Source: Echinococcus granulosus
Taxonomy: Eukaryota; Platyhelminthes; Cestoda; Cyclophyllidea; Taeniidae
Assembly: GCF_000524195.1 (NCBI RefSeq)
Contig: NW_020170409.1
Coordinates: 876,755 to 940,754 of the forward strand
Length of the DNA stretch: 64,000 nucleotides
Direction of reading: 5' to 3'
The position numbers and the translations under genes were made by a program. The notes beneath the pieces are model-generated. The model had not been told where the DNA came from. It did not search any database and saw only the letters and a list, made by a program, of their open reading frames with translations. Shown piece by piece: positions 1-13,248 of this stretch (position 1 is its first letter; each line of letters opens with the position of its first letter).

Positions 1-466
1 CCCGCTAATCGCATCATCTTTCGCTGAGACGCGCCTTCCCCAATCGACAATTTCCTCGTCGCATGTGCCTGCCGATAGGGAACTTGCTGGCGCTGATGTT
101 GATGGTGGTGCTGCTGTTGGCCATGGAATGCATGATGGAGTTGATTGGAGGCGGCAACGGTTGCAGCGGCAGCAGCAGCGGTGGAGGAGCAGGATGAGGT
201 GGGTGAAGGGAGGGGCTGTTGTGGGAGGAATTTCACGTTCCCCTCGGACTGTAAGCCCTTTGCTACGTCTCGTGATACGATCTGGGCTGAAGAGAGCTTG
301 GCCAACTGGTTAATTGTCTCCTTCTTGATCTCAGGATCACGAATTTTGGCTTGCAATTCCTTCGACTTTCGCCGCGCTAGCACCTGGATGTGACTCGATA
401 CCTGTTTCCGTGTCCGTACCTTGCCTGTTCGTTGCTGAATGTAGCGGGCAATCAACTCATTTCGGC
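1..466 (-). CDS. sd: TEAD/Scalloped transcription factor, second exon in window (rest of TEA domain), partial at window start
   Basis: The acceptor (TTAATACAG on the minus strand) is followed by sequence encoding [20 protein letters not shown], then [13 protein letters not shown], the second and third TEA-domain helices including the DNA-recognition helix. Downstream come the conserved basic [12 protein letters not shown] segment and a linker, then low-complexity Ser/Ala/His/Gln sequence. The frame stays open to position 1, so the C-terminal YAP/Yorkie-binding domain is outside the window. Most TEAD proteins have IKLRTGKTRTRKQ at the loop before helix 3; here it reads [13 protein letters not shown], so three usually fixed positions differ. 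Plus-strand open frames here are antisense shadows. The phase (two bases completing the split Gly codon) matches the exon ending at 9594. Confidence 0.94.
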
Positions 467-3400
467 CTGTATTAACAAAATGCATGATCATTTTTAGATC
501 ACCTTTAAGAATATAGGATACGATTGTGGGAGGGGTACATAGGACTTTGTGAGACGGTTTCCTGGCAAGTGTTGTGCTTGTCCTCATGTGAAAGACGCAT
601 GCGTGCCTAAAACTTTCGCCTGGTTTTCGACAAGTAAACAATAAACTGATAAGAAGATTCGGCACTTTATAAATGTTGAAACCTAAATATATCACTGGCT
701 CACTTTCTATCCCGCCCTTGTCCTTAATCCTTGTTTAACTCTAAATACGATTTACTCATTACACATTGAAGTTACTTTCATTTCGGTACGCATGTAGGGC
801 AATAAGAAGGTGGAAAGAACCGTAAGGTGAAAGATTAGGAAAAATGTTATCGCTTCTGGCAGGATGTGACTTATTCTGGGTCACTTGAATAAGCCAGTTA
901 TCTGCATTTAAACAAGGCGCCATCATGCAGCCATCCATCAATCACCCCTCCGGAAGTCTAAATCGCCGTAGTAAGTGCAGCCACACAATAAAAAAGTAAT
1001 TGTCACATGCTTTTTATTTTCAAAGGTTAAGCATTCGGTAAATGTTTTAAATCAAAATCATTTTGAAACTTCTGCACTCGTGTATACAAGGTTTAACTGT
1101 GCAAAAGTTAGGTGAGGTGCTAAGGCAGATAAAAACCTCAGTTAATACTGCCTGCCATGGCATCCCAAACGGCACCAAGGATAAACGAAACTAGACTTTA
1201 AATGGTGCAGCAGTTTTACAAGCGACACCAAATTCTGATTATGAAACCTTCCTAAAGGCTTTCTAATTTAGCAGAAATTTGATATTGCGACTCTCACGAT
1301 TCGATACACTTAAAAAATGCCATCAGTGAAATGGCAGAATCGCGAATCGTTAAAAATATGATTAGGATCGAAAAGTTTTACATCTATCTCATGAATCAGT
1401 TCCTCAGCTAGCCCAAGTTTTGCATCATCTTTTTGAAAACTTCCAAGAAAGTAACCAAATGTCGCGCGTTTGTTGTCAGTGCTGGTGCCACAAATCGCCT
1501 ATCCAATCAGCCTACACCAGTGCTTCTATAATGTAAGCATAAAAAATGGAAATGACTTTCCTGGTGGATTGTTTATTTTGTGATTTATTGGCGTGGTTTT
1601 TGTGAATCACTCACAAGACGAAATAATGGATGTTTTTATCCCAGGCATAGTCTAAACTCCTTTTATATGCAGTTGATATGCACTGATCTTCCCCAAAAAC
1701 CTCAGTGGAAAACTTTTTCCCATCCCTATTTTATCGCCCTCCTTTTACGGGCTTAAATGACTAGCTATTCACATCATTTTAGGCTCATTTAAAATTTTTA
1801 AAACACAAAATATTTTACATAGCATAGGGTGCATCATGGTGATGCCTGATGATGACAGCATCAATAAAGAGGAGCCAATTTTATTTATCTACATTGCAAT
1901 ACCCAATTTTGGTAGAAATCACAACAAGCAATTCAGGTGTCATTCATTACATCCCTTTTAAATGGCAAAAATCATTTAGCTACAGTGTGAACTAGAACGT
2001 TCGTTGGCCTACTACCACCACTTAGTGGCAGAAGTACAGCAAGGGCAGAGAGCCATTTATTATGCTCCCATTCCCTACTCGGTTCTCTGCATAATGCGTG
2101 AATTGCTGCCTTCAGGTAAACAGCTGCACCATCTGAACTGAAGGTCAGTGACATTTCAAAGCCACTCCCAGCGAAAGAAATTATACCATTGAGGCACTTT
2201 GGAAAATTTGGTGTAACATTTACAAAAACCCAGTCTCGTAAGAGGAATCGAAAGTGCTACTAAAGCACTTAAATTCCTTATGCCAACTAATCGCGCTTTC
2301 GTTTATACACGTGCATGTGACTCCTAAATGTCACAATCCCACAGCAAGTCATTCAAAATCGCATTTGCATTGTGAAGGAGAAGGATAGATAGGCGTGTAC
2401 GTGCCTGCCTGCCTACTTCATATGTAATTGAGCAGGTAAGAGAGCACACTCCTAGAGGTGATGAAAGGTTACACTCATAATTGGATCACACCGCTGCATT
2501 CCTCCGTGGGGTGTGCGTGACTGCTAATTTGATGCAGTTGCTGTGTAAGGAGAGTCAAATTCCAGTGTGGCATATGCCGACAGCAATGGAGACGGTGAGA
2601 AATGAAGGCAAAAAAATGAAGAGCTTACGAAGTTATGCATGCAGACTTATTTTAGCATGCTCCAATGCAGACTTTATTCCTGCTTTTACTCCTACAAGGT
2701 AAAACCCTTGAGCCATTTTAAAACCACCTTTTGCACAAAAAAACGAGTCTATCAGCTCCACACATCTGGCTAATTTTCTAGAAGTTCCCGATGGAAGTTA
2801 TTTCAATAATTGGTTGGAATTACTTAACGGCTGGTTAATAATTACTCGATTTATTACAATTTAAACCAGCCCGAAAGCATTTTCCAAGTTTTGGGCTAAG
2901 ATATGAAGTGCTTGTTCAATCACAAGAGCCTTAATTCCTGTGACCAAACCATGATTTCAAATACGGTACAATTCCGAGAGCTACAAATCAAACAACAATC
3001 GTGACCCCTTAAAAAAATTTTACTACAATTTTGTAAGGAAGCTAAAGGTTTGCAGTCTTATTTGATTCCAATTTGTGCAAGAAAATCGCGTTTTATTTTG
3101 TGTGTATGGGGCTGCAGGAGAGCTTTCCCTTGCAGGACATGTCCCTGTCGCAAATTGCAACCAGCTGCGCACTAAGTCAAGCGCAGGAAACATTAATGTC
3201 CCTCCAATTGTCACATAACATAGGGGTTTAGTGAAAAAAAACGCAGTCTTGTCAAAGGCTTTCAAGTACAAAGTATGCAGTGGTCTGTAGCCATACGAAA
3301 AGTTGCAAGAATAATCTGTCCCAGGTGGTGTCCATGTAAGGCTGACATATGTTCTAAACCGTTCGTATAGTCCGGGCCTGTTGGTGTCGAATTGGCGAAG

Positions 3401-4597
3401 TTTATAGTAAGTTTTAGTAGTACAGCATTTGTAAAATCCATGACGTGTGGTTCTTGAAAATTAAGGCAGATGAACCGCAACATAAATTCAAATTGTTTTA
3501 CTCATTTCAATGATAATGCTGATTATTCTATTTATGGCTGCCAACGAGGTGAACATTCAAATGTCAACATTGAAGAGAACAAAACATGAAACGGCTTAGA
3601 AAAACGTCAAACCGACTATAGAAATCGTTTATAATACATAATAATTTATCACCAAATTAGTGTATGAGGGCATTCGAAACGCTGGTTTCGTAAATGGGAA
3701 GAAAAGCGAACGCGAAAATGAAGTTGCTTAAAAATAATAAATAAGTAGGCATAGGAAGCTTTAAACAGATTATTTATTAAATTGATCACCAGCACAATCT
3801 CTGATTTTAACATGGGAAGAAAAGAGACTCCTCAGTTTTATTTCACTTCTATTTTCCAGCTGTTCAGTCTATTTCGCGAGCGGTTATGGGATAATTTAGT
3901 GCCATGAATAGGTGACTATCACCTAGTAAATTATAATTTGAGGACTGTGCAGAGGATAAATATGGAGAAGGGGCAGTGTCTCAATCCCTATCATCTCACG
4001 AGTAAGTCATGAGGAATGCGAAAAGTGAGATGAGGTATTGCACCGCCTTGCCTTATTCGGATAGGACTTTCCTTTGGATGATTGACTAGATCTGTCTGCT
4101 CCTCGAGAATTGGACAAAGAGAGACAATGAATGACTTCCCGGGAGACTAACGCATTCACCCTATGGTACACGTGAGGAGGCACATTCTACAAGTTTGCAT
4201 GACTTGTAACGAGTCAGTAGAGGAGAGTTTCTCAAAAATCGTAGAAATTTTTTGTCAATACGCTTTCCTCACTTTATTTGCTTAACATCCTTAAACATCT
4301 TAATTATGTTCACTTGGTCGCTGTATACCCATCTACGGAAAATAGTCAATGGTCTAATCTCATTACCTTGGAGACCTCAAACACCGAATAGAATAAAATC
4401 TTTCTTTGCCTGTGCAACTTGGCTACAAAATTGGCCATAGGAAAGTTGGAATTTGTAGAACCGCCTATCTTCTAAAAAATTTATTTCTTTCTTTTAAAGT
4501 AACTAAGTTTCACTAGAAAAATTGCAGCTCCCTCCACTCTCCGCTTCCAATTCGGTTCTTGTGTATAAATCTTGAGAGCAAATGAATTTGCGTAAGG

Positions 4598-4636
4598 AGA
4601 AAAAGGAGGAGGAGGAGGAAGAGGAGGAGAGAAGTT
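4598..4636. repeat. purine-rich (GGA/GAA)n simple repeat
   Basis: This is a run of aggaggagg/gaggaagagg-type triplets inside the TEAD intron. The complement gives a poly-Ser frame that is low complexity and not taken as coding. Confidence 0.8.
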
Positions 4637-7537
4637 GACATTTACTGTGTCTTTTCTGTTTTAATTGCCAAATGACCGTGGCATTTCCCAACGAAACTTA
4701 TTGGTCATGCTGCAACAAACAGCCGTCTGTGTTAGTTCTGGAGCCAGTCCCACCTTTGTACGAGGTGAGCTTTTACCTATTAAGGAATGGATCGGTTCTT
4801 TGAGAAGCCGAATTAAAATCTAACATTTTAAAAATATGTTCAGAAAGTTAAATTAGGGATGAAAAATTATTTAGGAATTTAACGCACTTTAATCGGTCAA
4901 AAGTACCCACTATTTTGGCCTCAGTGCCTATATGAATTGGCATCCCTAAGCGCTTATACTTAGAGGATCATGATACATCTCTCGAAACGTAATAAGCTGA
5001 CTTTGCAGTTATGCGCAATTCAAATAGTAAAATGTTAAGCAAACAATCGTTAATTAATAGATTATCAATGAGTTGGGATGGCATGTGCCTCGCGCCAACG
5101 GTAGTTGGGGCCAAAATCACCATCGCTGGTCTTGAGCATGCAGGATCCGATAATGTGTAAGTGGAAAGTAAGGCCAATTTAGAAGATAAATCAGATCTTC
5201 ATACAATGTCGCACCGAGGTATAGGAGAGAAAGAAAGTTCAAACCGCCAAATCTCAATGAATAACTCACTAACGCAAAAGTGGCAGTTTGTCAAGACCGA
5301 AACACTCAACCAGGCACATTGTGCCTTCGCTCACAGCACTCACAGTGGTGGATAAAAGAATTTGGGTGATTACGTGGAATGCGGGGCAGCAAGCAGTGTT
5401 CCGCCCCCAAGTAAGTCAAGTGTCTTCGGAGTTGCCAACGCTGGTGACACTAATTTCGGCGTGTGTGGGTGGGTGGATGGGCTTCTACCAACGATGTGAG
5501 CGCTAAACACACAGGAACATTAAATTATTTCGTGTACTAGAGAGGTAAAAAGTCTGCTGGCTGAATTATGATTATGCCAAAATGCTCAACGTCAGCTCCT
5601 TCGGTCTTAAAGCTTTTAAAGTCACTACTCTACAGATAAAAAGTGAGACTCTGTGTAAGTGGAAAGCCTCTGTGATTTGGATATAATATCATTTGGTAAT
5701 TGTGGGTCTTCAGAAGTGTGTAGTTGGTTTGAATTACAAACTACGTGCAACTAACACATCCATCTTTTCTTCAGAACTTTGGACTTCAGTTACATCTTTT
5801 TTATTGCTTTAACGAAATCGTCATGCACTTTTTTGGATTCTTGTCTCAGTTGGCTTTACTTTGAGATGTAGGCGTCATGCTCTAACTCGTTTAACTGGTT
5901 TAATATCATCCAAAACCGGCGTATACTCTCACTGGTATTCTTTTGTGAAAGAGACAACACATGATGCATCAATGTGACCCTGCTGCTGTAATCAACCAAC
6001 CATTCAACCATCGTGCTTCAACCCCAAAGAAGGAAAGAGGCGCGTAGACGGCAGATGTTCAAGACCGCCTCGTGGGCGGTAGGTGGTCAAATTAAAGCGG
6101 CGCTAATGACAGTCGCCACAGAGGAGAAGAGTCAAAGTAGGTCCCCAAGTAAGACAGGATGGAAGGTGAGTCACGCTTGCACATTACCCTACCTTTTTAC
6201 CGGTTCGCTCCTTCTTCCCACGTCTGGGCGCTCTCTGATGCAATATGGCTTTGCCTATAGCAAAAAAATCTGTTTCCCAAGCCCTAATTCCACACGATAT
6301 ATAAATAAACATACACGTATTCGCTGGTCGAAGCACTGGTAACGGAGCACAAAAACTCTGCCCAATTGTCTGGCCAACCATTATCTACCGTTTGTTTCAC
6401 CTGACAACAGATTGACATTTGCAATTAGAACTCTACAATCAGTACCATTTCGGTTCCGTATTTCTCATAGCATGTATAGTAAGCAAATTACATGGCGATA
6501 GAAGACCAAACAGACGAAATAAAAGTAGGAAATTGAACCCTCTATGGGCTGAACGAGGCCATGCATTGAATTTATTTTAATTTGGACAACTTTTCACTCT
6601 TTCCTTCTTTAACGATCATGGAATAAGCAGAAGGGGCGTCCACTGCGAACCCTAAATGCACAACAGAGAGGGCCCGTTCAGGTGACGTTTGTCAGTGGTG
6701 CGAAATTGGGCTGTACCGAATTATAAGCGATATATTTCTTTCAGCTTGACAGTTGTTTTCCACTTCAGCCCGATTCATGGATTAACTGCTGCTATTAACA
6801 AAGGCCAAGAGGCGCTGCGCTGGTCAAAAATTATGAATGGCAATTTTGGCATTTGCAAAGCTTCAATCCCAGGGACTTAAGGCGCTAATCAGGCAAATTC
6901 TGCATGCAGAAGGTGAAATAGCAATCTTCCGGAAGAATTAAAAAAAGAAATGGTCATTACAATAATATTCATAAATACTCATGGGAGCAATAAAATCTTG
7001 TTAAGTCACTCGTCAACGAACATTGGAAATGGTTTAGAGTTAGGTATTTCCAATAAAACTCACAATCAGTGTGAACAAATGAAAACGTTATTCTTTACTT
7101 ATCAATAGAAAAGAGGAGTAAAAATACTTAATAATTTAATAATTAACAATTCCGGGTACTAGAAATTTACCACGGTGCCCACTACAAAAGCCGATTTACC
7201 AAATAAAATGAGTGGAGGCCACTTATCACGACTAAATTTCTGGTGATTTCCGTTGGCATTAATCAGTAGGGAGAACTTTAAAGATAATCTTTCATTATTG
7301 TGCCAAAACCTTTTAGATATCCATTTTACAGTTATTTTGAGAAGGTTTTATGAACATTTTACCTCTAATAAAGTCTGTTTTTATGCAGAGCTGTAGGAAT
7401 CGCTACAGCCTTTAGCACTTTTAAGACCTGACAGTGTGATAGATTTGAGGGATTCAGAATTTACAATTAGTGCGCTGGCTAAATAGTAAATATACCACTC
7501 ACTAAATCTATATTAGATTCCTTCCACACTAGTCAAA

Positions 7538-7559
7538 AGTTTTTTTTTAAAAAAAAACT
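7538..7559. repeat. 22-bp perfect A/T palindrome
   Basis: The sequence AG, nine T, nine A, CT is a perfect inverted repeat with no spacer, in the TEAD intron. It could be a chance product of AT-rich sequence or a small-element remnant. Confidence 0.7.
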
Positions 7560-9593
7560 AATTAGGATTTCAATTCGTGACCTTTTGGCGGGCTGTCAAC
7601 GCCAACATTTTCACCCATTCGATTTCCCTCTCAGTATGACAGTTTGGCTTCACCCGACCACCCATCAAAAGCAAGTGATTTTGATAAGATGGATTGAGTG
7701 ATTTTCTCCTGTGGAATGGTGCATCTTTAGACGAGATGCTGTAAGAAATCGCAGCCAAATCGCAAATGCATTATCCCAAAAGGGCCTAAATTCCTTACTC
7801 CCACTACAACCGAATTTATTGCCTTTCCCGTGACGGAGAGGTCACATAAGTGGGAAGTGGAGATTATAATAGCCGGAAGTATTCCATTTTTACGTCCATA
7901 GATCCTTCATGAGCAAAACAAATAAAAGACATTTTTTTCTGTTAATGGCCACTTTATCAACCAATTACCGAAAGGTAGAAAATCTCCAGTAAGATCCAAA
8001 CAAATCCATGAGGCACTTGAAACTTGCGTACACACTGCTCATAAATAATAACCCAATTTTCTCTCAAAAAAAGTCCGAAACAAAGGAATTAGTTTTGCAG
8101 TGGCGTAAACAGGTATTAAAGGTGTATGCTACTATGGAGCTGTCTGAAGGTATTGGCCCTCTGATGGGATGAGGTACTTGAAACATGCACATTTACAAGG
8201 AGGAGGGTGGGACTGAAGACGTTGGTTAGTCTTGGAAGAGTTCATATAATACTCTCAAAAGCTGATTTTAAAAGGTCTTGGAACTTTTTTTTAATACAGT
8301 AAGCGAAAACCAACACTAGTGATTGAGCAGCGAATTTTGTCACAACCACGAACAAATGTACCATTAATGCGTGACGTGCCTCACCGCCTACACTGATGTG
8401 TAAGATCCATGGGCTAATTTAATGATTAGGCAAGAATATTTATACAAAAAACTTTCTGGTTTAGTCAAATCCAGTGGCGGTCGCCCCAATTTTACTTATA
8501 TTCAACTGAGAAGCTAAGCTACGAATTGATGATTTTGAAGACACATTATAAGGACACAAGGTACCTAAGTTATTCGAAGCCAAGTTGGAGCTTTGCGTTT
8601 TTTTCTCTGTGAGCACTTACATGCTCGAACACAATAACCGATTCATTAACTAAAGGTGACTGTGATTCCTGCAAGGGGTCATTTCAATGGCCCTCTCCTC
8701 GGTCATTCTAAACTTAGAGTAAACATTATCCTGTGATGTGCTAGATCTGCAAAATCTTAGCTTTGCAGGCCTATAAATCTATATTAAACTCTTACATTTA
8801 AAAATTAAGGCTTGCAAACGCATAGATACAGTTGTACCAGAAAGGCAGCGATGGCTACCAATTCATATCAGCCAGACAAAGTACTAGCAACAAAATCGGA
8901 TTGAAAACGTGATGTATACATAACTCTGGAAGAAATAATCCTAATAGCTTAAACAATCTAACATAGGAAGCAATAAAAAATCATCGAGTGTAATTCCTTG
9001 TTGAAGGGTGCAATTATGGTGCAAGCTAAGAGTGTTTTCAACTTAAGTGGTGATCCCTTACCTTATCTAACATTTAAGACTCGCCTGAGGGGAATGTAGA
9101 TTAGTAATTGAAAATAAAAGAGTTAAAGCCTAAAATTCATTCTAGGAAACACGCTTTTAGGAGCCAAAAACAACATAAATTATGCAAATATTGTGTTATT
9201 TGTTAATATTTAGCCGAAATTAAGAGTCTTTTTGTCAAAAATACCTATTATGAATTGACTGGCGCCATCTTCAGCTATCACAAAATAAATATTAATCTAG
9301 CTGTTAATTATTAGCATCGCTTTCATTGAAATTTCTAAGAAAGACCTGAAAATACAAGTAAAAGCACCGTAAATATTACGCTACTATTTTATGTCTTCAT
9401 TCAACTAAAAAGACGCCTTTATTATCTTATCAAAAGTGATATAAGGATGAATCAGGTAGAACAGTAAGCAGACAGATAAGATGGCAGACTGACATGGCCT
9501 TATTATCTGTTCACACCACTTTTAAAAAATATGGACAAAAAAGGCTGTAAAAAGGATAAGCACAACATCACAAAAAACAATGTTACCACTCAC

Positions 9594-10191
9594 CATACAT
9601 CTTGCCCTCCTCTGCTAAAATAATTTTTCGCCTGCCACATGGCGGATAAAGTTCCAGCGCTTCCTGAAAATACTGCTCAATCTCCGTTGACCAGACGCCG
9701 TCAGCTTCGTTGCCACCGCCGCCCCCGCCAGCCCCACCATCCACCTCCGCATCGTCCGACTGCGAGGCAGTAGTAGCATCACACTCGCTGCCTCCTGTGA
9801 TCACAGGGCTACTACCTCCACCTCCGCCTCCACCGGAACCTAGAGCTAGTGGCGAGATGGCAGCGGGTCGCTTTTGAGCGGACGGACCGAAGGGGCGCAG
9901 TGAAGCGGCAGAGGCAGCGGCAGCAGCGGCGGCAGCGGAGGAGGAGGCGGAAATGAAAACTGCGGCCATGTCGTAGGCAGAGGGCAAGGTGGCTGCTGGT
10001 GAAGCTACCTCTTTAAGTGGTGGTTGCTGAGGGCTTTGAAAACCGTGAACCATATTGTGCATCGGTGGGTAGTCAAATGGCGAGGGAAGGCCAGCGTGAG
10101 CGGTGGTTGATGAGGAAGGAGGAGCACGTACGGAGGGATTCGATTGTCCTGGTAGAGGCATGCGGGAGCCCGAGGAGGCTGGTGGTTGCAT
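9594..10191 (-). CDS. sd: TEAD/Scalloped transcription factor, 5' coding exon (N-terminus and first part of TEA domain)
   Basis: This exon encodes the start of a TEA/ATTS-domain transcription factor, the DNA-binding partner of Yorkie/YAP in Hippo signalling. The ATG at 10191 opens about 160 residues of low-complexity sequence (Ser/Pro/Gln, a poly-Ala run near residues 84-97, two poly-Gly runs). The TEA domain starts near residue 164 with [15 protein letters not shown] and continues through [11 protein letters not shown] and EEGKMYG, the hallmark first helix and loop. The exon ends at 9594 after one base of the Gly codon, followed by GTGAGT; this phase joins exactly to the exon at 1-466 to give [14 protein letters not shown]. 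The family assignment is certain. The start is less so: it is the first ATG of the open frame, and further 5' exons or another ATG are possible. It lies head-to-head with the IFT52 gene about 3 kb away. Confidence 0.93.
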
Positions 10192-11792
10192 TGTGGATCT
10201 GGTTCAAGCATACAGGCATCTCTTCAGCATAAACAAATATCAGCAAAAAGTACGGAAAGATGCGTGATATCTACGTTGCAAATTTTGCAAGGATCTCTGA
10301 GAATGCATAGCAGTTTTGTTTTGCATATTTACATCAATTGAAATAAGCATTTTATTTTACGTTAGTACGTATATTGTTATTCAACACTGCCGACTAGCAT
10401 GCGAACAACGGAATCTAGAACTAAAGTTCTCACCACTCAACGATGAGAAAATAAGTGTAAGTTTTAGATGTTTGTGAAAACACTAAAAATAATGTTTGTT
10501 TTTGCGATGCGGACACATTTGTAAAGATTAGGGTAAAATTCGGATGATATTTTTACAAAGCGCTGGTAATGAATGATGAATTTGGCACTCAGGTGTTTTA
10601 CGAATAGGTAAGTTAAAAGCAAGCGCAATCTTTTATTAACCAGCATTAAAAGCTTTAAAACACCAAAACTAATTAGTTTTTGTTCTATGGAAGAGAATAT
10701 AAAAGAAATAAAGATAGGCGCAAGTAATTTGAATAAAAGCGGTTATTCACCAAGTATTATGTCTTCAGCCTAAAACATCCGTTAAAATGGCCTTTATTAC
10801 TTTTAAGACTTTTAACTTATACATGTGCTGAATGATTCTTGACCTTAGCATTTATTAGTGACCAAAACACAGACACTTGAAGAAAATAATAGTATCTTTC
10901 TTGCTAAATAGGTAAATGGAGATAAAATAGAGCACAGCTAGACTAAAATAACAAAAGCTACTAACAGTTAAATAAAAAAATTATCACAAGATGCCCTTGC
11001 TGCGAAATATGTTCCATTGCATAAAAATACCCCAACCATGAATTCAAGTCATTCCCAAGGAGGAATAATCGCATAAAGCGGGCCAACTATTACCTAATAT
11101 TGTTCAAGTTTCAATAAGACTTGTAGTTCCATGACGAGACTTTAAATCTTGGTGAGATTCCTTCCTCCGACGTATTAATAAATCCAGCTAACTTTGAAAT
11201 TTTCACTCTTTCCATTTCATGCGACACCAACTGCATGCACCAATCATTACAGCAGACTTCTAGGTCGTTGATAAAAGTGAAGTAATAAAACTAAGTCGCC
11301 AAAATCATTTATTGCATTGCCTGAAAGCAAAATATGCAACAATTGTATAGTTAGTTTGTTTTTTAGATTTGCTTAATTTTCGCCGTCGGCAGTGGCCGCA
11401 AGTATTTCAGATGAATTCTGGTCCGTGATTAGCTGGTCGGGTAAATCGTCTAAATTTGAATGTCCTCCATGGTACCTCAAGGAGATAAACTAACCTCTAG
11501 CTTGTGCAAGCAGCTTTAGCTCTACTGTAACACTTGCTGTATTTAAGCAGACCTTTTTGAGAGAAACTAATACTCGGCACGAACCTCCTGATACAGTGGT
11601 GGTCAAAATTCCTCAAAGCAGAAAAAAGCTCATACTACAGGACCTGCTAAACCTGTAGCTGTTTTTCGTCAACTCTAAACAAAAACGCTTTACTTAAATT
11701 AAATCCTTTATTTAAAGGATAAACGAGGTACGTGCTACACTGCTGTGTGTTACACGTACATGCTGCCTTAGCACTATTGTAATACGATGATT

Positions 11793-11959
11793 GTTTATCT
11801 CTTGGCATTGGTAAGGAGCCGCTTTTGACTTGACCTTTGTACCAAGCCGGGTGGGCTGACATTCGAGCCATGCCAGTAGTCCAAATACCTTCTCTGTGCC
11901 GAATATAAATATATATATTCCGCCCGAGTATTATGTCTTCTTCTGTTTTTAGAGAAGTC
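11793..11959 (+). repeat. dispersed repeat R2, copy 1
   Basis: About 165 bp align to 12693-12837 with short indels. Shared blocks include GTTTATC, CCTTTGTACCA, GCCATGCCAGT, CCGAGTATTATGTCTTCTT (G/A-variant CCTGAGTATTATG in the other copy) and a closing AGAGAAG. The two copies are direct repeats about 900 bp apart. It is probably an old mobile-element fragment or a non-autonomous element; it has no coding capacity. Confidence 0.75.
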
Positions 11960-12692
11960 TTGGGATGCCACATTAGTAGCAGCGAAAAGCAAACCTGATC
12001 CTAAAGGCCATCAATTCCGATTTTTAATGCTGCGTGATAAACCTTAGCTTAGCGGAAGAAGTACATATGCAACGGATGGGAGAAAGGTGACGAACCCAAA
12101 CAAAGGGGTTTAAATTGATGTCTACCTTCGGCATCTATCACAATCCCGTATTCTACAGGAAAGCTACTTGCAAATGGAGCGACACTAGCCATGAATCGTA
12201 AGGGAGTTTTGTTACAGACTTTCCCTAGCGTAACTGCAATAAGCTACTGATAATGTAAAGTCGCGACATCTCCTCCAATTCCTTACTAGCTGAATAGAGC
12301 ATGAGCAAATCTAAAGTGGAAACAACGTTGCGAGGAGGAACAAACGCGATACCCTTTCCCCATTAACCTGTAATAAATCCAGTTCTTTCTTGCACAAATC
12401 TGCTTTTAAGCCAATGTTCCTGCATCTATCAATGGACAGGCATAATGGCCAGCACAAGTCCCCGTTCGTGAATCAAGTTCCCAAACCATACAAAATTCCA
12501 GATCCAGTTAAATTGTCAAGAGGGATCAGTAACAATGCGGTTAAGTATCGCCTCAGTTGCATGCTAATTTGATGACTGGCACAGCTTTCTCGTGGGTGTT
12601 TCCTTGAAGTATTGACTACGTTGTGGTGGCTGACGAGGGAGGTTGAACTGCGGGAGCGCTGGAGACGATTCTGAAAAGAGGAGGGAGGCCAT

Positions 12693-12837
12693 GTTTATCC
12701 CTCGGTATTGGTGATTTTGCCTTTGTACCACGAGGGTGGACTGGCCTTTGGGCCATGCCAGTGGCCCGAATAACTTATTGTGCTGAGTTTATAAATTCTG
12801 CCTGAGTATTATGTCTTCTTTCGTCTTCAGAGAAGAC
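12693..12837 (+). repeat. dispersed repeat R2, copy 2 (ends in a hairpin)
   Basis: This is the partner of 11793-11959. Its 3' end forms a perfect 7-bp inverted repeat, GTCTTCT at 12813-12819 and AGAAGAC at 12831-12837, around an 11-base loop. In copy 1 the same stem has one mismatch. Confidence 0.75.
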
Positions 12838-13248
12838 GAATATAAGCACTAATAGGTACAATCAAGATACTACTGCTATTAATTAAATCACTAAGAGTAT
12901 CTGCAATTTATGTTAATGCAAATTCATTTTGAATTGAGCACAGTCCTTCTCCTTTAAGATAAGCTTTAGGTATATTGCTATAGACTTCTGTATACTTGCT
13001 TTCTAAAGTTAATGCACATATATTTCAGGGATGGTTAAGGGTATTTAATATACCAAACACCTACAATTAGTGAGGCTTCCTAGCATAACACACCTCACCT
13101 CTCTTGAATTGATCTGTAGAATTTGCTCTGATTATACAGTTTGTGCAACTAGTAAAGTAGTAAATGCTTCAATATACCTCTCGTGTTTGGATCAACTAAA
13201 TGTCTGGTAATAACCTTGCGTAATGACAACAGACAAATTCATCTGGGA

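Larger units (their letters stand above)
467..9593 (-). other. 9.1-kb intron inside the TEA domain of the TEAD gene
   Basis: The intron is defined by GTGAGT at its 5' end (9593 downwards) and CAG at its 3' end (469-467). It is AT-rich with scattered short frames and no exon-like stretch that I could support on either strand. It holds a purine-rich GGA/GAA tract near 4598-4636 and a 22-bp perfect A/T palindrome at 7538-7559. Long introns in developmental regulators often hold enhancers, but nothing here shows that directly. Confidence 0.8.
10192..13248. other. intergenic region between divergent TEAD and IFT52 genes
   Basis: About 3 kb separate the two divergently transcribed start codons, so the promoters and 5' leaders of both genes should lie here. 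I could not pick core-promoter motifs with confidence. The only structured feature is a pair of diverged direct repeats at 11793-11959 and 12693-12837. Confidence 0.6.

Noticed and set aside
65..393. Two plus-strand open frames at the window start
   Set aside because: They are antisense to the TEA-domain exon, whose minus-strand reading is unmistakable.
10005..10232. Plus and minus alternative frames over the TEAD 5' exon
   Set aside because: Shadows caused by GC-rich low-complexity sequence; only one frame leads into the TEA domain.
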